From NCBI GenBank assembly GCA_937863685.1, contig CALMGM010000010.1, positions 148,158 to 212,157 on the forward strand: 64,000 nt of DNA, in the 5' to 3' direction. The stretch comes from an uncultured bacterium (lineage in GTDB: Bacteria > Edwardsbacteria > AC1 > EtOH8). The translations under genes and the position numbers were made by a program. Position 1 is the stretch's first letter; each line of letters starts with the position of its first letter. The notes under the pieces are model-generated. The model had not been told where the DNA came from. It saw nothing but the letters and a program-made list of their open reading frames with translations, and searched no databases. Positions 1 to 8,601 of this stretch are shown piece after piece.

Positions 1-153
1 CGCAAGCAAAACAATGCTGTATTGCTCAGGACAAGTTTTTACCACGGAAGCACTGAATTTTCAGAAATAAGAAACATGGAAAATAACGGTTTTAAGTCCC
101 TTCCATTGGTATTTCAGTAGTTCCGTGTTTCAGTGGTTGGTTTCGCAGAGGTC
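1..153. other. Intergenic region with imperfect inverted repeat
   Basis: No convincing gene is seen. An A-rich stretch holds CCACGGAAGCACTGAA near 42-57 and an approximate reverse complement, TTCCGTGTTTCAGTGG, near 121-136. Words of the type 'accacggaagcact' are common in dispersed intergenic repeats of many environmental bacteria. The pair lies just beyond the 3' end of the minus-strand lpxH gene and may act as a processing hairpin, but the stem is imperfect and the loop long. Confidence 0.35.
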
Positions 154-882
154 TCATTTTAAGTATTCCAGGCTTAAAACGCCGTCCCGGAACACCGCAT
201 AGGAAAAACTGTTGATAAAATCGCCCAGGTTGACATAGATATTGCCGGCCTCTTCATGGAACAGCGGCCGGTGGGTATGGCCGATCAGCACATGATCGAA
301 CCCTTGGGAGAATTTTACCCGGGCAGCCTCGATCATCGGCCCGGGATCGAGATGCATATCCCTGGTCAGGTGACGGCGGGAAATTTGCGAGAACCATTTG
401 GCCAAAGGGACCCCCAGATCGGGGTGCAGCAGGCGGTACAGCCAGATGGTGAAAGGATTCCTCAGGACGACCTTGAGCACCTTGTATCCCAGATCGCCCT
501 TGCCCATGCCGTCCCCGTGGGCCAGGAACATCCTTTTGCCGTCAACCTCCAAAGCCAGAGGTTGGCGATGGACCGTTATCCCCAGGTCCCGGGCCAAGAA
601 ATCCCCTGCCCAAAAATCGTGGTTGCCCACCAGCAGATCGATCGCCACCTTCCGGGACCGCAGTTCCTTCAGCAGTCCGATGACCTCCAGGTGCTCCTTC
701 TGGACCACGGTGCGGTACTCGAACCAGAAATCGAACAGGTCCCCCAGGATGAAAAGCCGGTCCTGGGGGCCGGATATCAGGCCGAACAGCTCCCGCAATC
801 TTAAAATCTTCCGCTGGTCATCCCCGGCCGGGCCGGCCGAACCCAGGTGAACGTCGGAAATAAAATATATCGCACTTGACAT
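154..882 (-). CDS. lpxH: UDP-2,3-diacylglucosamine diphosphatase (LpxH-like)
   Basis: A calcineurin-like metallophosphoesterase of 242 residues, matching the length of LpxH. LpxH cleaves the pyrophosphate of UDP-2,3-diacylglucosamine to give lipid X on the cytoplasmic face during lipid A synthesis. The metal-binding blocks are in order: DVHLG near residue 10, GDLFDFW near 48, GNHDFW near 87, AHGDGMG near 122 and GHTHRP near 200. The start is placed at the ATG at 882, giving MSSAIYFISDVHLG; the frame stays open 22 codons further up but that extension is AT-rich and unlike the family. It is the only minus-strand gene in the window, diverging from the lipoprotein gene at 1016. YbbF/Lpp-type paralogs (LpxH2) share these motifs, so the exact substrate is a family inference. 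Confidence 0.85.
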   Translation of the reverse strand: MSSAIYFISDVHLGSAGPAGDDQRKILRLRELFGLISGPQDRLFILGDLFDFWFEYRTVVQKEHLEVIGLLKELRSRKVAIDLLVGNHDFWAGDFLARDLGITVHRQPLALEVDGKRMFLAHGDGMGKGDLGYKVLKVVLRNPFTIWLYRLLHPDLGVPLAKWFSQISRRHLTRDMHLDPGPMIEAARVKFSQGFDHVLIGHTHRPLFHEEAGNIYVNLGDFINSFSYAVFRDGVLSLEYLK

Positions 883-958
883 TTTGAAATATTTCGTGAT
901 AATGTTACTGACAGGTAAGACTATATCACATGGTTTATTAAAAGGCAATATATTTTTA

Positions 959-987
959 TTGACATTTGCCGCCGGTATGCATAAAAT
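959..987 (+). promoter_or_regulatory. Sigma-70-type promoter
   Basis: TTGACA at 959-964 and TAAAAT at 982-987 are separated by 17 bases, close to the bacterial housekeeping consensus. It sits 29 bases before the start codon of the lipoprotein gene at 1016, which has an AAAGGTG ribosome-binding site. It probably drives 1016-3102. Confidence 0.65.
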
Positions 988-1015
988 GAAAGATAGATAT
1001 TTCTAAAGGTGAAAA

Positions 1016-1708
1016 ATGAGACAGCAAATTTTCTCCATGCGCGCAACAATTGCCGTGATGCTGGTTACTATGGTTATCTTGGGCTGCGGGAAGAAACAGG
1101 CCGAGATAAGCGAAGGGATAACGCCCAATGCGCTTAACTTTTACATACTGTACCAGGAGATCGGGGCCATCCGGGAAAAGGTCCAGGCTTCGGGGACCGA
1201 ACAGATGCCGCAGTATCTTCCCATCTACCAGGAACTGATGACCCGCAGCCGGAAGATGCTGAAGGACAACGAAACCTCCAGGGAACTGAAAAAATATCCG
1301 GAGATAAATTCGGCCATGGATTCCTGCCTGGCCGCAGGGACGGCATTTCTGGAACTGGAGGCCAGGGCCATCCAGGCCCGGGTCGGGCTGGCCGACGTCA
1401 AACAGCAGATATCCGACCTCCGGCAGTCGGTAAAAAACAACAGCATCCTGGCCCAGAAGCAAAAACCCAGGATGGATGCCCTGGCCGACCAGCAAACAAA
1501 TCTTCAAAAGCGGCTGGACGGGTTTCAGCCGGTCCTGAACCGGAACAGCCAGGCCTGCGCGTCATTATTGAAAAGGTACAACCATCTGATCCTTCAGGGC
1601 AAGATACTGGAATACACCAACCATCCCAAATTGTTCGCCCTGTTCGCCTGGGAAAGGCCGGCCGAAGCCAAAATGCCGGCCAAGAAAACAGCCAAAAAGA
1701 AGCGTTAG
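1016..1708 (+). CDS. Hypothetical coiled-coil lipoprotein
   Basis: A 230-residue protein with an N-terminal lipoprotein signal peptide: a hydrophobic run around residues 9-20 and the lipobox VILGC, with Cys23 as the predicted lipidation site. The mature part is mostly charged helix with heptad-like regions (around residues 60-90 and 120-170) and ends in a lysine-rich AKKTAKKKR tail. No enzymatic motif is visible. The stop codon touches the ATG of the next lipoprotein gene at 1709, so the two are probably co-translated. A periplasmic, inner- or outer-leaflet structural or scaffolding role is possible, but the function is unknown. Confidence 0.7.
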   Translation: MRQQIFSMRATIAVMLVTMVILGCGKKQAEISEGITPNALNFYILYQEIGAIREKVQASGTEQMPQYLPIYQELMTRSRKMLKDNETSRELKKYPEINSAMDSCLAAGTAFLELEARAIQARVGLADVKQQISDLRQSVKNNSILAQKQKPRMDALADQQTNLQKRLDGFQPVLNRNSQACASLLKRYNHLILQGKILEYTNHPKLFALFAWERPAEAKMPAKKTAKKKR

Positions 1709-2884
1709 ATGAAGCTGTTCGGCAAAGCCGCCGTTATTTGCGCCATGGCATGTCTGGCGGCCGGCTGCGGAGAACCGGGAGCCGTCAGGAAGGGGAGGGA
1801 ATTCCTGGAAATGGGCGACCTTTCCCGGGCCCTGGCGCAGCTGGAGAGGGCCGTGTCCGACAATCCCCGGAACGCCGCGGCGCACTTTCTGCTGGCCAGA
1901 GCCTACTGCCTGTGCGACTCCTCGGCCCTGGCGGTGAAGGAATATTCCCTGCTGTCGCAGCTGGACCGCCAAATGGCCGACGACACCCTGCTGCGCCAGA
2001 AGGTTTCGCTGTACCTGGGGCTGGAGCCGTACCCCTCGGTCCGGCTGACCGAGGCCCGGGGCAACGACGCCTTTCCCTGCATCTCCGGCGACGGGAAGCG
2101 GATCGCCTTCTCCTCCAAGCGGGACGGCAATACCGAGCTTTATGTCATGACCGACGGCGGTGAGGACCAGCGGAGGCTCACCAGCAACCGGGCGGTGGAT
2201 TACGGCCCGTCATTCTCTCCCGACGGACTCCGGCTGCTGTTCGTCTCCGACCGCGACGGCAGCGACGAGATATATCTCTACGACCTTTCCTCCGGAAAGG
2301 AGCGGCGGCTGACCTACAGCAAAAGCGACGACTGGCTGCCGTGTTTCTCGCCCGACGGCCAGGAGTTGTTCTGGGTGTCCGACCGCTCCGGAAGGTATGC
2401 CGTCTGGCGGATGCCGCTGGCTCCGGGCAGCCCAAAAGAGGAGAATTCTTCCCGGGTGCTTTTTGAGGACCGGGCCGGCGAGGTGGCCTACTTCGGTCTT
2501 TGCTCCGGTCGCCTGATGGTCCAGAAGGAATGCAAGAACCAGAGCTTTTTGCTGTCGGTCAACATCAGCGACGGACGGGTGGACGAGATAGCCATCCCGT
2601 CCTTCCGGTCGGGGATACCGACCATAGCACTGCCGGACGGTGGATCCATTGCCTATGTCTCGACCTGCGACGGCAATGACGAGATCTATCTCTATCAGCC
2701 GGATAAGAAGCGTTCCGTCAGGCTGACCAACAATGTTTCCGAGGATTTCGTATTCGGCTTCTCCCCCGACGGCCAAAAGATGCTTTACGACTCGGACCGG
2801 GGAGGGGACCGCGACGTCTACCTGATGCGGCTGGACCAGCTGATCACCCGGGACCAACTGATGAGCAGGATCACCAAACTTTAA
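1709..2884 (+). CDS. TPR plus TolB/WD40-like beta-propeller lipoprotein
   Basis: A 391-residue lipoprotein with lipobox LAAGC (Cys20). Residues about 25-95 are tetratricopeptide-like ([19 protein letters not shown], then [16 protein letters not shown]). Residues about 110-385 carry TolB/WD40-type propeller blades with the repeated signature 'FSPDG..L.F.SDRDG..EIYLYDL', for instance near residues 170, 210 and 345. TolB-like propellers on lipid anchors usually act as protein-interaction modules in the periplasm. It directly abuts the preceding lipoprotein gene without a gap, which suggests that the two products work together. No catalytic residues are recognised and the partner is unknown. Confidence 0.75.
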   Translation: MKLFGKAAVICAMACLAAGCGEPGAVRKGREFLEMGDLSRALAQLERAVSDNPRNAAAHFLLARAYCLCDSSALAVKEYSLLSQLDRQMADDTLLRQKVSLYLGLEPYPSVRLTEARGNDAFPCISGDGKRIAFSSKRDGNTELYVMTDGGEDQRRLTSNRAVDYGPSFSPDGLRLLFVSDRDGSDEIYLYDLSSGKERRLTYSKSDDWLPCFSPDGQELFWVSDRSGRYAVWRMPLAPGSPKEENSSRVLFEDRAGEVAYFGLCSGRLMVQKECKNQSFLLSVNISDGRVDEIAIPSFRSGIPTIALPDGGSIAYVSTCDGNDEIYLYQPDKKRSVRLTNNVSEDFVFGFSPDGQKMLYDSDRGGDRDVYLMRLDQLITRDQLMSRITKL

Positions 2885-2907
2885 TACAAAAAATAACGAG
2901 GGGCACC

Positions 2908-3102
2908 ATGAAGCTCAAGTGCAACGTCTGCGGCTACATTTACGATCCGGAGGCCGGAGACCCCGACGGAGACGTCAGGCCCGGGACCTATTTCGACAAC
3001 CTTCCGCTGGACTGGGTCTGTCCGGAATGCGGGGCGTCGCAGGATATTTTCGAGATAATAGACGACGATTTTGAGGAGGAAGGCGGGGAGGAGGATGAGT
3101 AG
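2908..3102 (+). CDS. Rubredoxin
   Basis: A 64-residue rubredoxin. The two iron-binding knuckles are [13 protein letters not shown] (Cys5 and Cys8) and CPECGA (Cys39 and Cys42), with the conserved aromatic and acidic core between them ([19 protein letters not shown]). A rubredoxin is a small cytoplasmic one-electron carrier used mainly by anaerobes and microaerophiles, for example to feed superoxide reductase or rubrerythrin. This one has an unusually long acidic C-terminal tail ([13 protein letters not shown]). Ribosome-binding site ACGAGGGG precedes the ATG. It follows the lipoprotein genes by 23 bases. No superoxide reductase gene is seen beside it. Confidence 0.95.
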   Translation: MKLKCNVCGYIYDPEAGDPDGDVRPGTYFDNLPLDWVCPECGASQDIFEIIDDDFEEEGGEEDE

Positions 3103-3221
3103 TCCTCGTCCCTTTTGTTTTAGAAATATATGTCAAACGCCCCGGCCGGCCGGATATCTTGTTACTCCGGCCTGGAATGCAGGATTGACATTTTTACGAT
3201 AATCATATCAGGGAAGTACCC

Positions 3222-4388
3222 ATGGAACAATGCAGCACCGCCCTGGAAAAGCTGGTTAAAATAGGGATCGCTCTATCCTCGGTGCGCGATCTGAATAAAC
3301 TGCTGGATATCATAGTTACCCAGGCCCGGGAGCTGGCCAACTGCGATGCCGGGAGTCTGTATATAAAGGATGGCGATTCCCTGAAATTCGTGGTCAGTCA
3401 GAACGACACCCTGGCCAGAAAACTGGGCGCATCCCAGCAGGCCGAACCATTCAAACCATTCAACATTCCCATTTCAAACAAAAGCCTTTCCGGTTACGTG
3501 GCCAACAACGGGGTGATAGTCAACATCCCCGACGCCTACGACATCCCGGAGAGCGCCGAATACCATTTCGACAAATCCTTTGATCAGCGCAGCGGGTACC
3601 GTACCCGCTCCATGATCCAACTGCCCATGAAGGACAATGAGGGAGGCATCATCGGGGTTCTTCAACTGATCAACGCCATGGATTCTGTCGGCCAGGTCAT
3701 CCCTTTCAGCAGCGACGATGAGGAGATGTTGCTGTCCATGGCCTCCCAGGCGGCGGTGGCCATCAAGAACGCCAGGCTCAACGACGACATCCGGGAGGCG
3801 CACCTGGACACCATATTTCGGCTGGGCATCGCCGCCGAGTACCGCGACAAGGAGACCGGCAATCACATCCGCCGGATGAGCCATTACTCGACCATAATTG
3901 CCGAACAGATGGGAATGCCGGCCGAGCGGGTGGAGGTGATCAGGCTCTCCAGCCCGATGCATGACATCGGCAAGGTGGGCATCCCGGACGGCATATTGCT
4001 CAAGCCCGGCCGGCTGACCCCGGAGGAGCGGGTGATCATGGAATCGCACACCACCATCGGGGCCGGGATATTAAAGGATTCCAACATCCCACTGCTGCAG
4101 CTGTCGCAGAAGATAGCCCTGAGCCACCACGAGAAGTGGGACGGCACCGGCTATCCCGACAGGGTCAAGGGCGGGGACATCCCCATCGAGGGCCGGATAG
4201 TGGCCCTGGCCGACGTGTTCGACGCCCTGTCCAACAAGCGGGTCTACAAGGAGGCCATGAGCATCCAGGAGACCATGGGGATCATCAAGGACGGCTCCGG
4301 CAGCCATTTCGACCCGGCGGTGGTCGGGGCCTTCGAAAAGGGGATGGACCGGGTGATGGAGATCTATGAACAGTACAAGGAATTATAG
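3222..4388 (+). CDS. GAF domain HD-GYP phosphodiesterase
   Basis: A 388-residue cytoplasmic signalling protein. Residues about 15-175 form a GAF sensor domain (LNKLLDIIVTQARELANCDAGSLYI and a terminal IGVLQLINA). Residues about 195-385 form an HD-GYP domain with HRRMSHY-type metal ligands (NHIRRMSHYS), the HD pair in MHDIGK near residue 247, HHEKWDGTGYPDR near 302-314 and LADVFDALSNKR. HD-GYP enzymes hydrolyse cyclic di-GMP to pGpG or GMP; the GAF ligand cannot be deduced. Its last 120 codons are repeated, with divergence, at 5595-5957, separated by an AT-rich inserted gene. No receiver domain is present, so activity is probably set by the GAF ligand. Confidence 0.85.
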   Translation: MEQCSTALEKLVKIGIALSSVRDLNKLLDIIVTQARELANCDAGSLYIKDGDSLKFVVSQNDTLARKLGASQQAEPFKPFNIPISNKSLSGYVANNGVIVNIPDAYDIPESAEYHFDKSFDQRSGYRTRSMIQLPMKDNEGGIIGVLQLINAMDSVGQVIPFSSDDEEMLLSMASQAAVAIKNARLNDDIREAHLDTIFRLGIAAEYRDKETGNHIRRMSHYSTIIAEQMGMPAERVEVIRLSSPMHDIGKVGIPDGILLKPGRLTPEERVIMESHTTIGAGILKDSNIPLLQLSQKIALSHHEKWDGTGYPDRVKGGDIPIEGRIVALADVFDALSNKRVYKEAMSIQETMGIIKDGSGSHFDPAVVGAFEKGMDRVMEIYEQYKEL

Positions 4389-5594
4389 TTGTTTAATATG
4401 TAGTGGGTGTTTTGATAGCTTACTAATGTTGTGTATGCAGATGTGTTTATATCGGATGATGAATAGAAATATCAATTATTTACATGGTGAATTATGTGGG
4501 AATCGGAGAGTGATAAAATTGCGAAAGTAGGCTATTTGTTAAATGAGATTAACAAAAATGACATTGATGGTGTGTCTTTTTACCTTAACAAAGCCGGTGC
4601 TAATGTCAATGGTTATTTTGATAAAACGACACCTTTGATAAAAGCAGTAGAAAATAATTATTTTAATATTGTTAAATTTCTTCTTGAAAAAGGTGCTTAT
4701 CCATATTATAAATCGTTGGTTTCATTTGAAGAACCAATTGATATTGCACGACGAAAAGGAAACTCAAATATCGTTTCATTACTAAAACAATATCATGAAA
4801 GATTTTATATTCTTTATAATGGACATGAAATGGTAAAGGTGAAGGGATTAAAATGGGGGACGTATTTCTATATTTCAAGGTATCCAATAACTGTAAAACA
4901 ATATATGATATTTTGTGAAAGAACTGGTAGGGCCATGCCCACACCACCTTCTTGGGGGTGGTTGGAAGATCATCCAATATTCCATGTAAACTGGTATGAC
5001 TGTAAAGAATATTGTAAATGGTGTAAGACAAGATTACCGACAGAAATCGAATGGTTTTATGCAGCGGGTGGCCAAGGCTATGCAAGTCCATTTGATTATA
5101 GTGGTAGTAATAATATTGATGAGATTGCATGGTATGACCGGAATTCTGGTGGCAAAACACACCCTGTGGGTAAAAAAAATCCAAATGAATCAGGCATATT
5201 TGATATGAGTGGTAATGTCTTTGAGTGGTGTGATGATTGGTTTATGCCTGGCCATTTTAATGAAATTAAAAAAAACTATCCAAATGGTCCACAAGAAGGT
5301 GAGTATAAAGTTATTAAAGGGGGGTGTTATAATTACGGTCAAACCTATTGTTGGGTAAAATGGCGTAATGGTTTGTTACCTACATGTAACAAATATACAC
5401 CGCCACCAATATTATCTACGAAATCTTATGGTGATCATGATGTAGGTTATGAAGAATATTGTTTTGGTTTTAGAGTTGTTGTGGATGATATTAACAACAA
5501 TGATGATATTGGTGAGAATTGTGATAATAATGATTATATGTTGGATTAATGCATTACTAGTATTAAAGTATTACAGAATTATTTGTTTTATCTG
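4380..5594 (+). other. AT-rich inserted segment between two HD-GYP copies
   Basis: The segment between the stop of the full HD-GYP gene and the truncated copy is strikingly AT-rich with different codon use (AAA, AAT, TAT dominate), while both flanks are GC-rich. An imperfect direct repeat lies at the two junctions: GAATTAT..TTGTTT.AT.TG at 4380-4400 and again at 5576-5594. The segment carries one gene, the ankyrin-FGE gene at 4494. No transposase or integrase is present. This looks like acquired DNA; the mechanism is not visible. Confidence 0.6.
4494..5549 (+). CDS. Ankyrin-repeat / FGE-sulfatase (SUMF1) domain protein
   Basis: A 351-residue protein without signal peptide. Residues about 15-95 contain two or three ankyrin repeats (DKTTPLIKAVENNYFNIVKFLLEKGAYP is one complete unit in two parts). 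Residues about 110-330 match the formylglycine-generating-enzyme/SUMF1 fold: YPITVKQYMIFC, HPIFHVNWYDCKEYCKW, LPTEIEWFYAA, HPVGKKNPNESGIFDMSGNVFEW and a terminal FGFRVV. In this family the fold often serves as a C-type-lectin-like binding scaffold or in protein modification; the two active-site cysteines of true FGE cannot be confirmed. AT-rich base composition and foreign codon use indicate horizontal acquisition. The extreme C-terminus is Asn/Asp-rich. Function unknown. Confidence 0.75.
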   Translation: MWESESDKIAKVGYLLNEINKNDIDGVSFYLNKAGANVNGYFDKTTPLIKAVENNYFNIVKFLLEKGAYPYYKSLVSFEEPIDIARRKGNSNIVSLLKQYHERFYILYNGHEMVKVKGLKWGTYFYISRYPITVKQYMIFCERTGRAMPTPPSWGWLEDHPIFHVNWYDCKEYCKWCKTRLPTEIEWFYAAGGQGYASPFDYSGSNNIDEIAWYDRNSGGKTHPVGKKNPNESGIFDMSGNVFEWCDDWFMPGHFNEIKKNYPNGPQEGEYKVIKGGCYNYGQTYCWVKWRNGLLPTCNKYTPPPILSTKSYGDHDVGYEEYCFGFRVVVDDINNNDDIGENCDNNDYMLD

Positions 5595-5957
5595 ATGCGG
5601 ATCATCATGGAATCGCACACCACCATCGGGGCCGGGATATTGAAGGATTCCAACATTCCCCTGCTGCAGCTGTCGCAGAAGATAGCCCTGAGCCACCACG
5701 AGAAATGGGACGGCACCGGCTATCCCGACAGGGTCAAGGGGGAGGACATCCCCATCGAGGGGCGGATAGTGGCCCTGGCCGACGTGTTCGACGCGCTGTC
5801 CAACAAACGGGTCTACAAGGCGGCCATGACCATTGAGGAGACCATGGGGATCATAAACGAAGGCAGGGGCACCCATTTCGACCCGGCGGTGGTCGAGGCC
5901 TTTGACAAAGGAACGGGGCAGGTAATGGAGATCTATCAGAAATACAAAGAGATATAA
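5595..5957 (+). pseudogene. Truncated HD-GYP domain (C-terminal remnant)
   Basis: About 120 codons highly similar to the C-terminal half of the HD-GYP protein at 3222-4388, starting at the RVIMESHTT position and running to the stop. It retains HHEKWDGTGYPDR and LADVFDALSNKR but lacks the GAF domain, the NHIRRM ligands and the HD pair, so it cannot form the metal site by itself. Differences are scattered at synonymous and conservative positions (EAMSIQET against AAMTIEET), so this is an old tandem paralog and not a fresh duplication. A TTG at 5583 or ATG at 5595/5607 could start translation but no good ribosome-binding site is seen. The 5' part was probably lost when the AT-rich segment arrived. 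Confidence 0.75.
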
Positions 5958-5996
5958 TTTTGTCTGTTAAATAATCAATACAACTGGGAGGGACGG

Positions 5997-6821
5997 ATGA
6001 AGGTCACATTCTACGGAGTGCGGGGATCGATCCCGGCGCCGGGCTGCGATACCAGTCGCTACGGCGGCAACACCACCTGCGCCGAGGTGATCACCTCCGG
6101 CGGCTACCGGATGATCATCGACTGCGGCACCGGGGTCCGGAAGCTGGGGCTCAAACTGTTGAAGGAAAAGGATCCGGCCACCATCCCCATCTTCATCACC
6201 CACGCCCACTGGGACCATGTCCAGGGCCTGCCGTTCTTCCTTCCCATATATCTGCCGAGGTTCAAGCTGATGTTCGTCAGCGCCAACGACAGCTTCGACC
6301 GGCTGTACCAGACCCTCTACAACCAGATGGACGGTTACGTTTTCCCGGCCGACCTGCAGGAGGTGCAGTCCCAGGTGAAGTTCGAGATCATTGACGCCAA
6401 GGGGTTCGATTTCGGCGGGGTCCATTTCGACACCATCCTGAACAACCATCCGGTGCCCACCCACGGCCTGCGGATCAGGGACGGGGGCAAGACCTTCGTC
6501 TTCATCACCGACAACGAGCTTAAGGCCGAGAAGCCGGTCACGCAGTACGATGATTTTGTGGCATTCTGCCAAGGCGCCGAGATACTGGTTCACGATGCCC
6601 AGTACACCGAGGAGGACATGAAGAAGACCCGGGGCTGGGGGCATTCCACCTTCGGCGAGGCCGTAAAGCTGGCCGAGGATGCCGGGGTGAAAAAGCTGGG
6701 GTTCTTCCACCACGATCCGGAGCGGACCGACGACCAGCTGGATGAGATAATAAAGCAGATGCAGGGGACCACCCAGGTAAAATTATTCGGGACCCGGGAG
6801 GGAGAGGTGCTGGAACTTTAG
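5997..6821 (+). CDS. Metallo-beta-lactamase-fold hydrolase
   Basis: A 274-residue MBL-fold protein. The N-terminus MKVTFYGVRGSIPAPG is typical of a cytoplasmic MBL subfamily related to RNase Z and cyclic-nucleotide phosphodiesterases. The HxHxDH zinc motif is THAHWDHVQG near residues 63-72, followed by the later ligands HPVPTHG near 142-148, TDNE near 163 and HDAQY/HSTF near 195-215. Members often sit beside HD or GAF signalling genes, as here, directly after the HD-GYP pair, which suggests a nucleotide-signalling role, but the substrate is unknown. GGGAGGG ribosome-binding site at the expected distance. Confidence 0.8.
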   Translation: MKVTFYGVRGSIPAPGCDTSRYGGNTTCAEVITSGGYRMIIDCGTGVRKLGLKLLKEKDPATIPIFITHAHWDHVQGLPFFLPIYLPRFKLMFVSANDSFDRLYQTLYNQMDGYVFPADLQEVQSQVKFEIIDAKGFDFGGVHFDTILNNHPVPTHGLRIRDGGKTFVFITDNELKAEKPVTQYDDFVAFCQGAEILVHDAQYTEEDMKKTRGWGHSTFGEAVKLAEDAGVKKLGFFHHDPERTDDQLDEIIKQMQGTTQVKLFGTREGEVLEL

Positions 6822-6833
6822 GAGGATATAAAT

Positions 6834-6863
6834 TTTAGCCCGGCCCTTAAGGACCGGGCTAAA
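6834..6863. other. Perfect 10-bp inverted repeat
   Basis: TTTAGCCCGG at 6834-6843 and CCGGGCTAAA at 6854-6863 form a perfect stem; the loop contains the palindrome CCTTAAGG. No T-tract follows, so it is not a clean intrinsic terminator on the plus strand. It lies between the MBL gene and korA and overlaps the region where korA's ribosome-binding site should be. Confidence 0.6.
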
Positions 6864-6870
6864 TGAAAAC

Positions 6871-8601
6871 ATGATCGACCTTTCCATCAAAATAGCCGGG
6901 GCGGCCGGGCAGGGCATGCTGACCATCTCCACCATTCTGGCCCGCTCCCTCACCCGGCAGGGCTATTACATCTACTGCTACCAGGACCTGATGTCCCGGA
7001 TCAGGGGCGGGCACAATTCCTCGGCCATCCGCATCTCCGACCGGCCGGTGGGCGGCCTGGCCGAGGAGGCCAATATCCTGATCGCCCTCAATGAGGAATC
7101 CATAAAGCTTCATTCCGGCGAGATGATACCCAACGGGGTCATCGTCTACGACGACAAATTGCAAATTGAAGATCTTAAAATTCAAAATAATGAATTGAAT
7201 CTGTTTCCGGTGCCGCTGGAAAAACTGGCGGTGGAGGCCGGACAGAACAAAATATTGGTCAATTCGGTGGCCTGCGGGGTGTGCTTCAACCTGATGGAAT
7301 ACGACTTCGACGTGCTGGCCGACACCCTGGGGGACATCTTTGCCGCCAAGGGCGATGCCATGGTGGAGGCCAACATCCGGGCGGCCCGGGCCGGGTTCGA
7401 ATATTCTCAGAAAAAATTCCCCCAGGGATCCTGTCCCTATTGCCGCCTGTATGAAAAACAAAAAGATCCGCCCAAAAGACTGCTGATGGACGGCAGCCAG
7501 GCCGCCGGGCTGGGAGCCATCCTTTCGGGCCTGAAATTCATGTCGGCCTACCCCATGTCGCCCTCCACCGGCATCATGGAATATGTGGCCTCCAAGCAGG
7601 TGGAGCTGGGCATCATCGTGGAGCAGGCCGAGGACGAGATCGCGGCCATCAACATGGCGCTGGGGGCCTCCTTTGCCGGGGTGCGCAGCATGACCGCCAC
7701 CTCCGGCGGCGGCTTCGCCCTGATGACCGAGGGGCTGTCGCTGGCCGGGATGACCGAGACCCCGGTGGTCATCTACATAGCCCAGCGGCCCGGCCCGGCC
7801 ACCGGCTTTCCCACCCGCACCGAGCAGGGGGACCTGATGTTCGCCCTGTACGGCGGGCACGGCGAATTCCCCCGGGCCATTCTCTCTCCGGGCGATGCTG
7901 CGGAGATCATTCAATGCATGAACACCGCCTTCAACCTGGCCGACCGATATCAGATCCCGGTCATCATCCTGGGCGACCAGAACCTGAACGACTCCTTCTG
8001 GACGGTGGATGATATCGATCCCGGGCGCTTCTCCATGGACCGGGGGAAATTGATGGACAGTTGGGATGAATCCAAAGGAGAGTATAAAAGATACCAGCTT
8101 GCTCCCGACGGGATTTCGCCCCGATTGATTCCCGGCAGTCCCGGTGCGGTGGGCTACTGGGACAGCGACGAGCATAGCGAGGAAGGGCATATAGCCGAGA
8201 GCGCCTCTGTCAGGAGACAAATGATGGCCAAGCGGATGAAGAAATTGCATGGTCTGCAGGAGGAATCGCTGGCGCCGGTGATGTGCGGCACCGGCGAAGA
8301 AATTCTGCTGGTCGGCTTCGGCAGCACCAAATGGCCGGTCATGGAAGCAGTGGAAGCCCTAACCCGGCAGGGGGAGAAGATAGCCGGCTTGCACATAAAA
8401 CAACCTTATCCCCTTTCACCGGAGATCAGAACAATATCGGAAGGCTTTGCCAGGATCATTGTGGTGGAGCAGAACGCCACCGGCCAGCTGGAGAAACTGC
8501 TGCTGACCGAACTGGGGATCAAGGCCTCCGGCTCGATCAGAAAATTCGACGGCCGTCCCATGACGGCGAAATATATCACGGACTGCTACCGCGCATTATG
8601 A
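6871..8601 (+). CDS. korA: 2-oxoacid:acceptor oxidoreductase, fused gamma-alpha subunit
   Basis: A 576-residue KorA-type subunit. Residues about 1-185 are the gamma domain (KIAGAAGQGMLTISTILARS and SRIRGGHNSSAIRIS); residues about 205-420 are the alpha pyrimidine-binding domain (MDGSQAAGLGAILSGLKFMSAYPMSPST, EQAEDEIAAINMALGASFAG, TSGGGFALM); about 450-575 is domain II. With a KorB beta subunit it oxidatively decarboxylates 2-oxoacids (2-oxoglutarate or branched-chain/pyruvate analogues) with CoA and reduces ferredoxin. The matching beta subunit is at 11661, separated by a 3-kb secreted-protein gene whose ATG overlaps this stop codon (ATGA). No delta ferredoxin subunit is seen nearby. Substrate cannot be settled from sequence. 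Confidence 0.88.
   Translation: MIDLSIKIAGAAGQGMLTISTILARSLTRQGYYIYCYQDLMSRIRGGHNSSAIRISDRPVGGLAEEANILIALNEESIKLHSGEMIPNGVIVYDDKLQIEDLKIQNNELNLFPVPLEKLAVEAGQNKILVNSVACGVCFNLMEYDFDVLADTLGDIFAAKGDAMVEANIRAARAGFEYSQKKFPQGSCPYCRLYEKQKDPPKRLLMDGSQAAGLGAILSGLKFMSAYPMSPSTGIMEYVASKQVELGIIVEQAEDEIAAINMALGASFAGVRSMTATSGGGFALMTEGLSLAGMTETPVVIYIAQRPGPATGFPTRTEQGDLMFALYGGHGEFPRAILSPGDAAEIIQCMNTAFNLADRYQIPVIILGDQNLNDSFWTVDDIDPGRFSMDRGKLMDSWDESKGEYKRYQLAPDGISPRLIPGSPGAVGYWDSDEHSEEGHIAESASVRRQMMAKRMKKLHGLQEESLAPVMCGTGEEILLVGFGSTKWPVMEAVEALTRQGEKIAGLHIKQPYPLSPEIRTISEGFARIIVVEQNATGQLEKLLLTELGIKASGSIRKFDGRPMTAKYITDCYRAL

Noticed and set aside
3148-3172. GGCCGG/CCGGCC hairpin after rubredoxin as terminator
   Set aside because: Only 6 bp, long loop and no T-tract follow.
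3185-3210. TTGACA upstream of HD-GYP as promoter
   Set aside because: No acceptable -10 at 16-18 bases.
5200-5549. Diversity-generating retroelement target in the FGE domain
   Set aside because: The FGE fold ends in FGFRVV as in known variable proteins, but no reverse transcriptase and no template repeat are visible in the window.
8283-8597. Upstream extension of the LVIVD protein
   Set aside because: The open frame lies within korA and its translation lacks similarity; the signal peptide begins at 8598.
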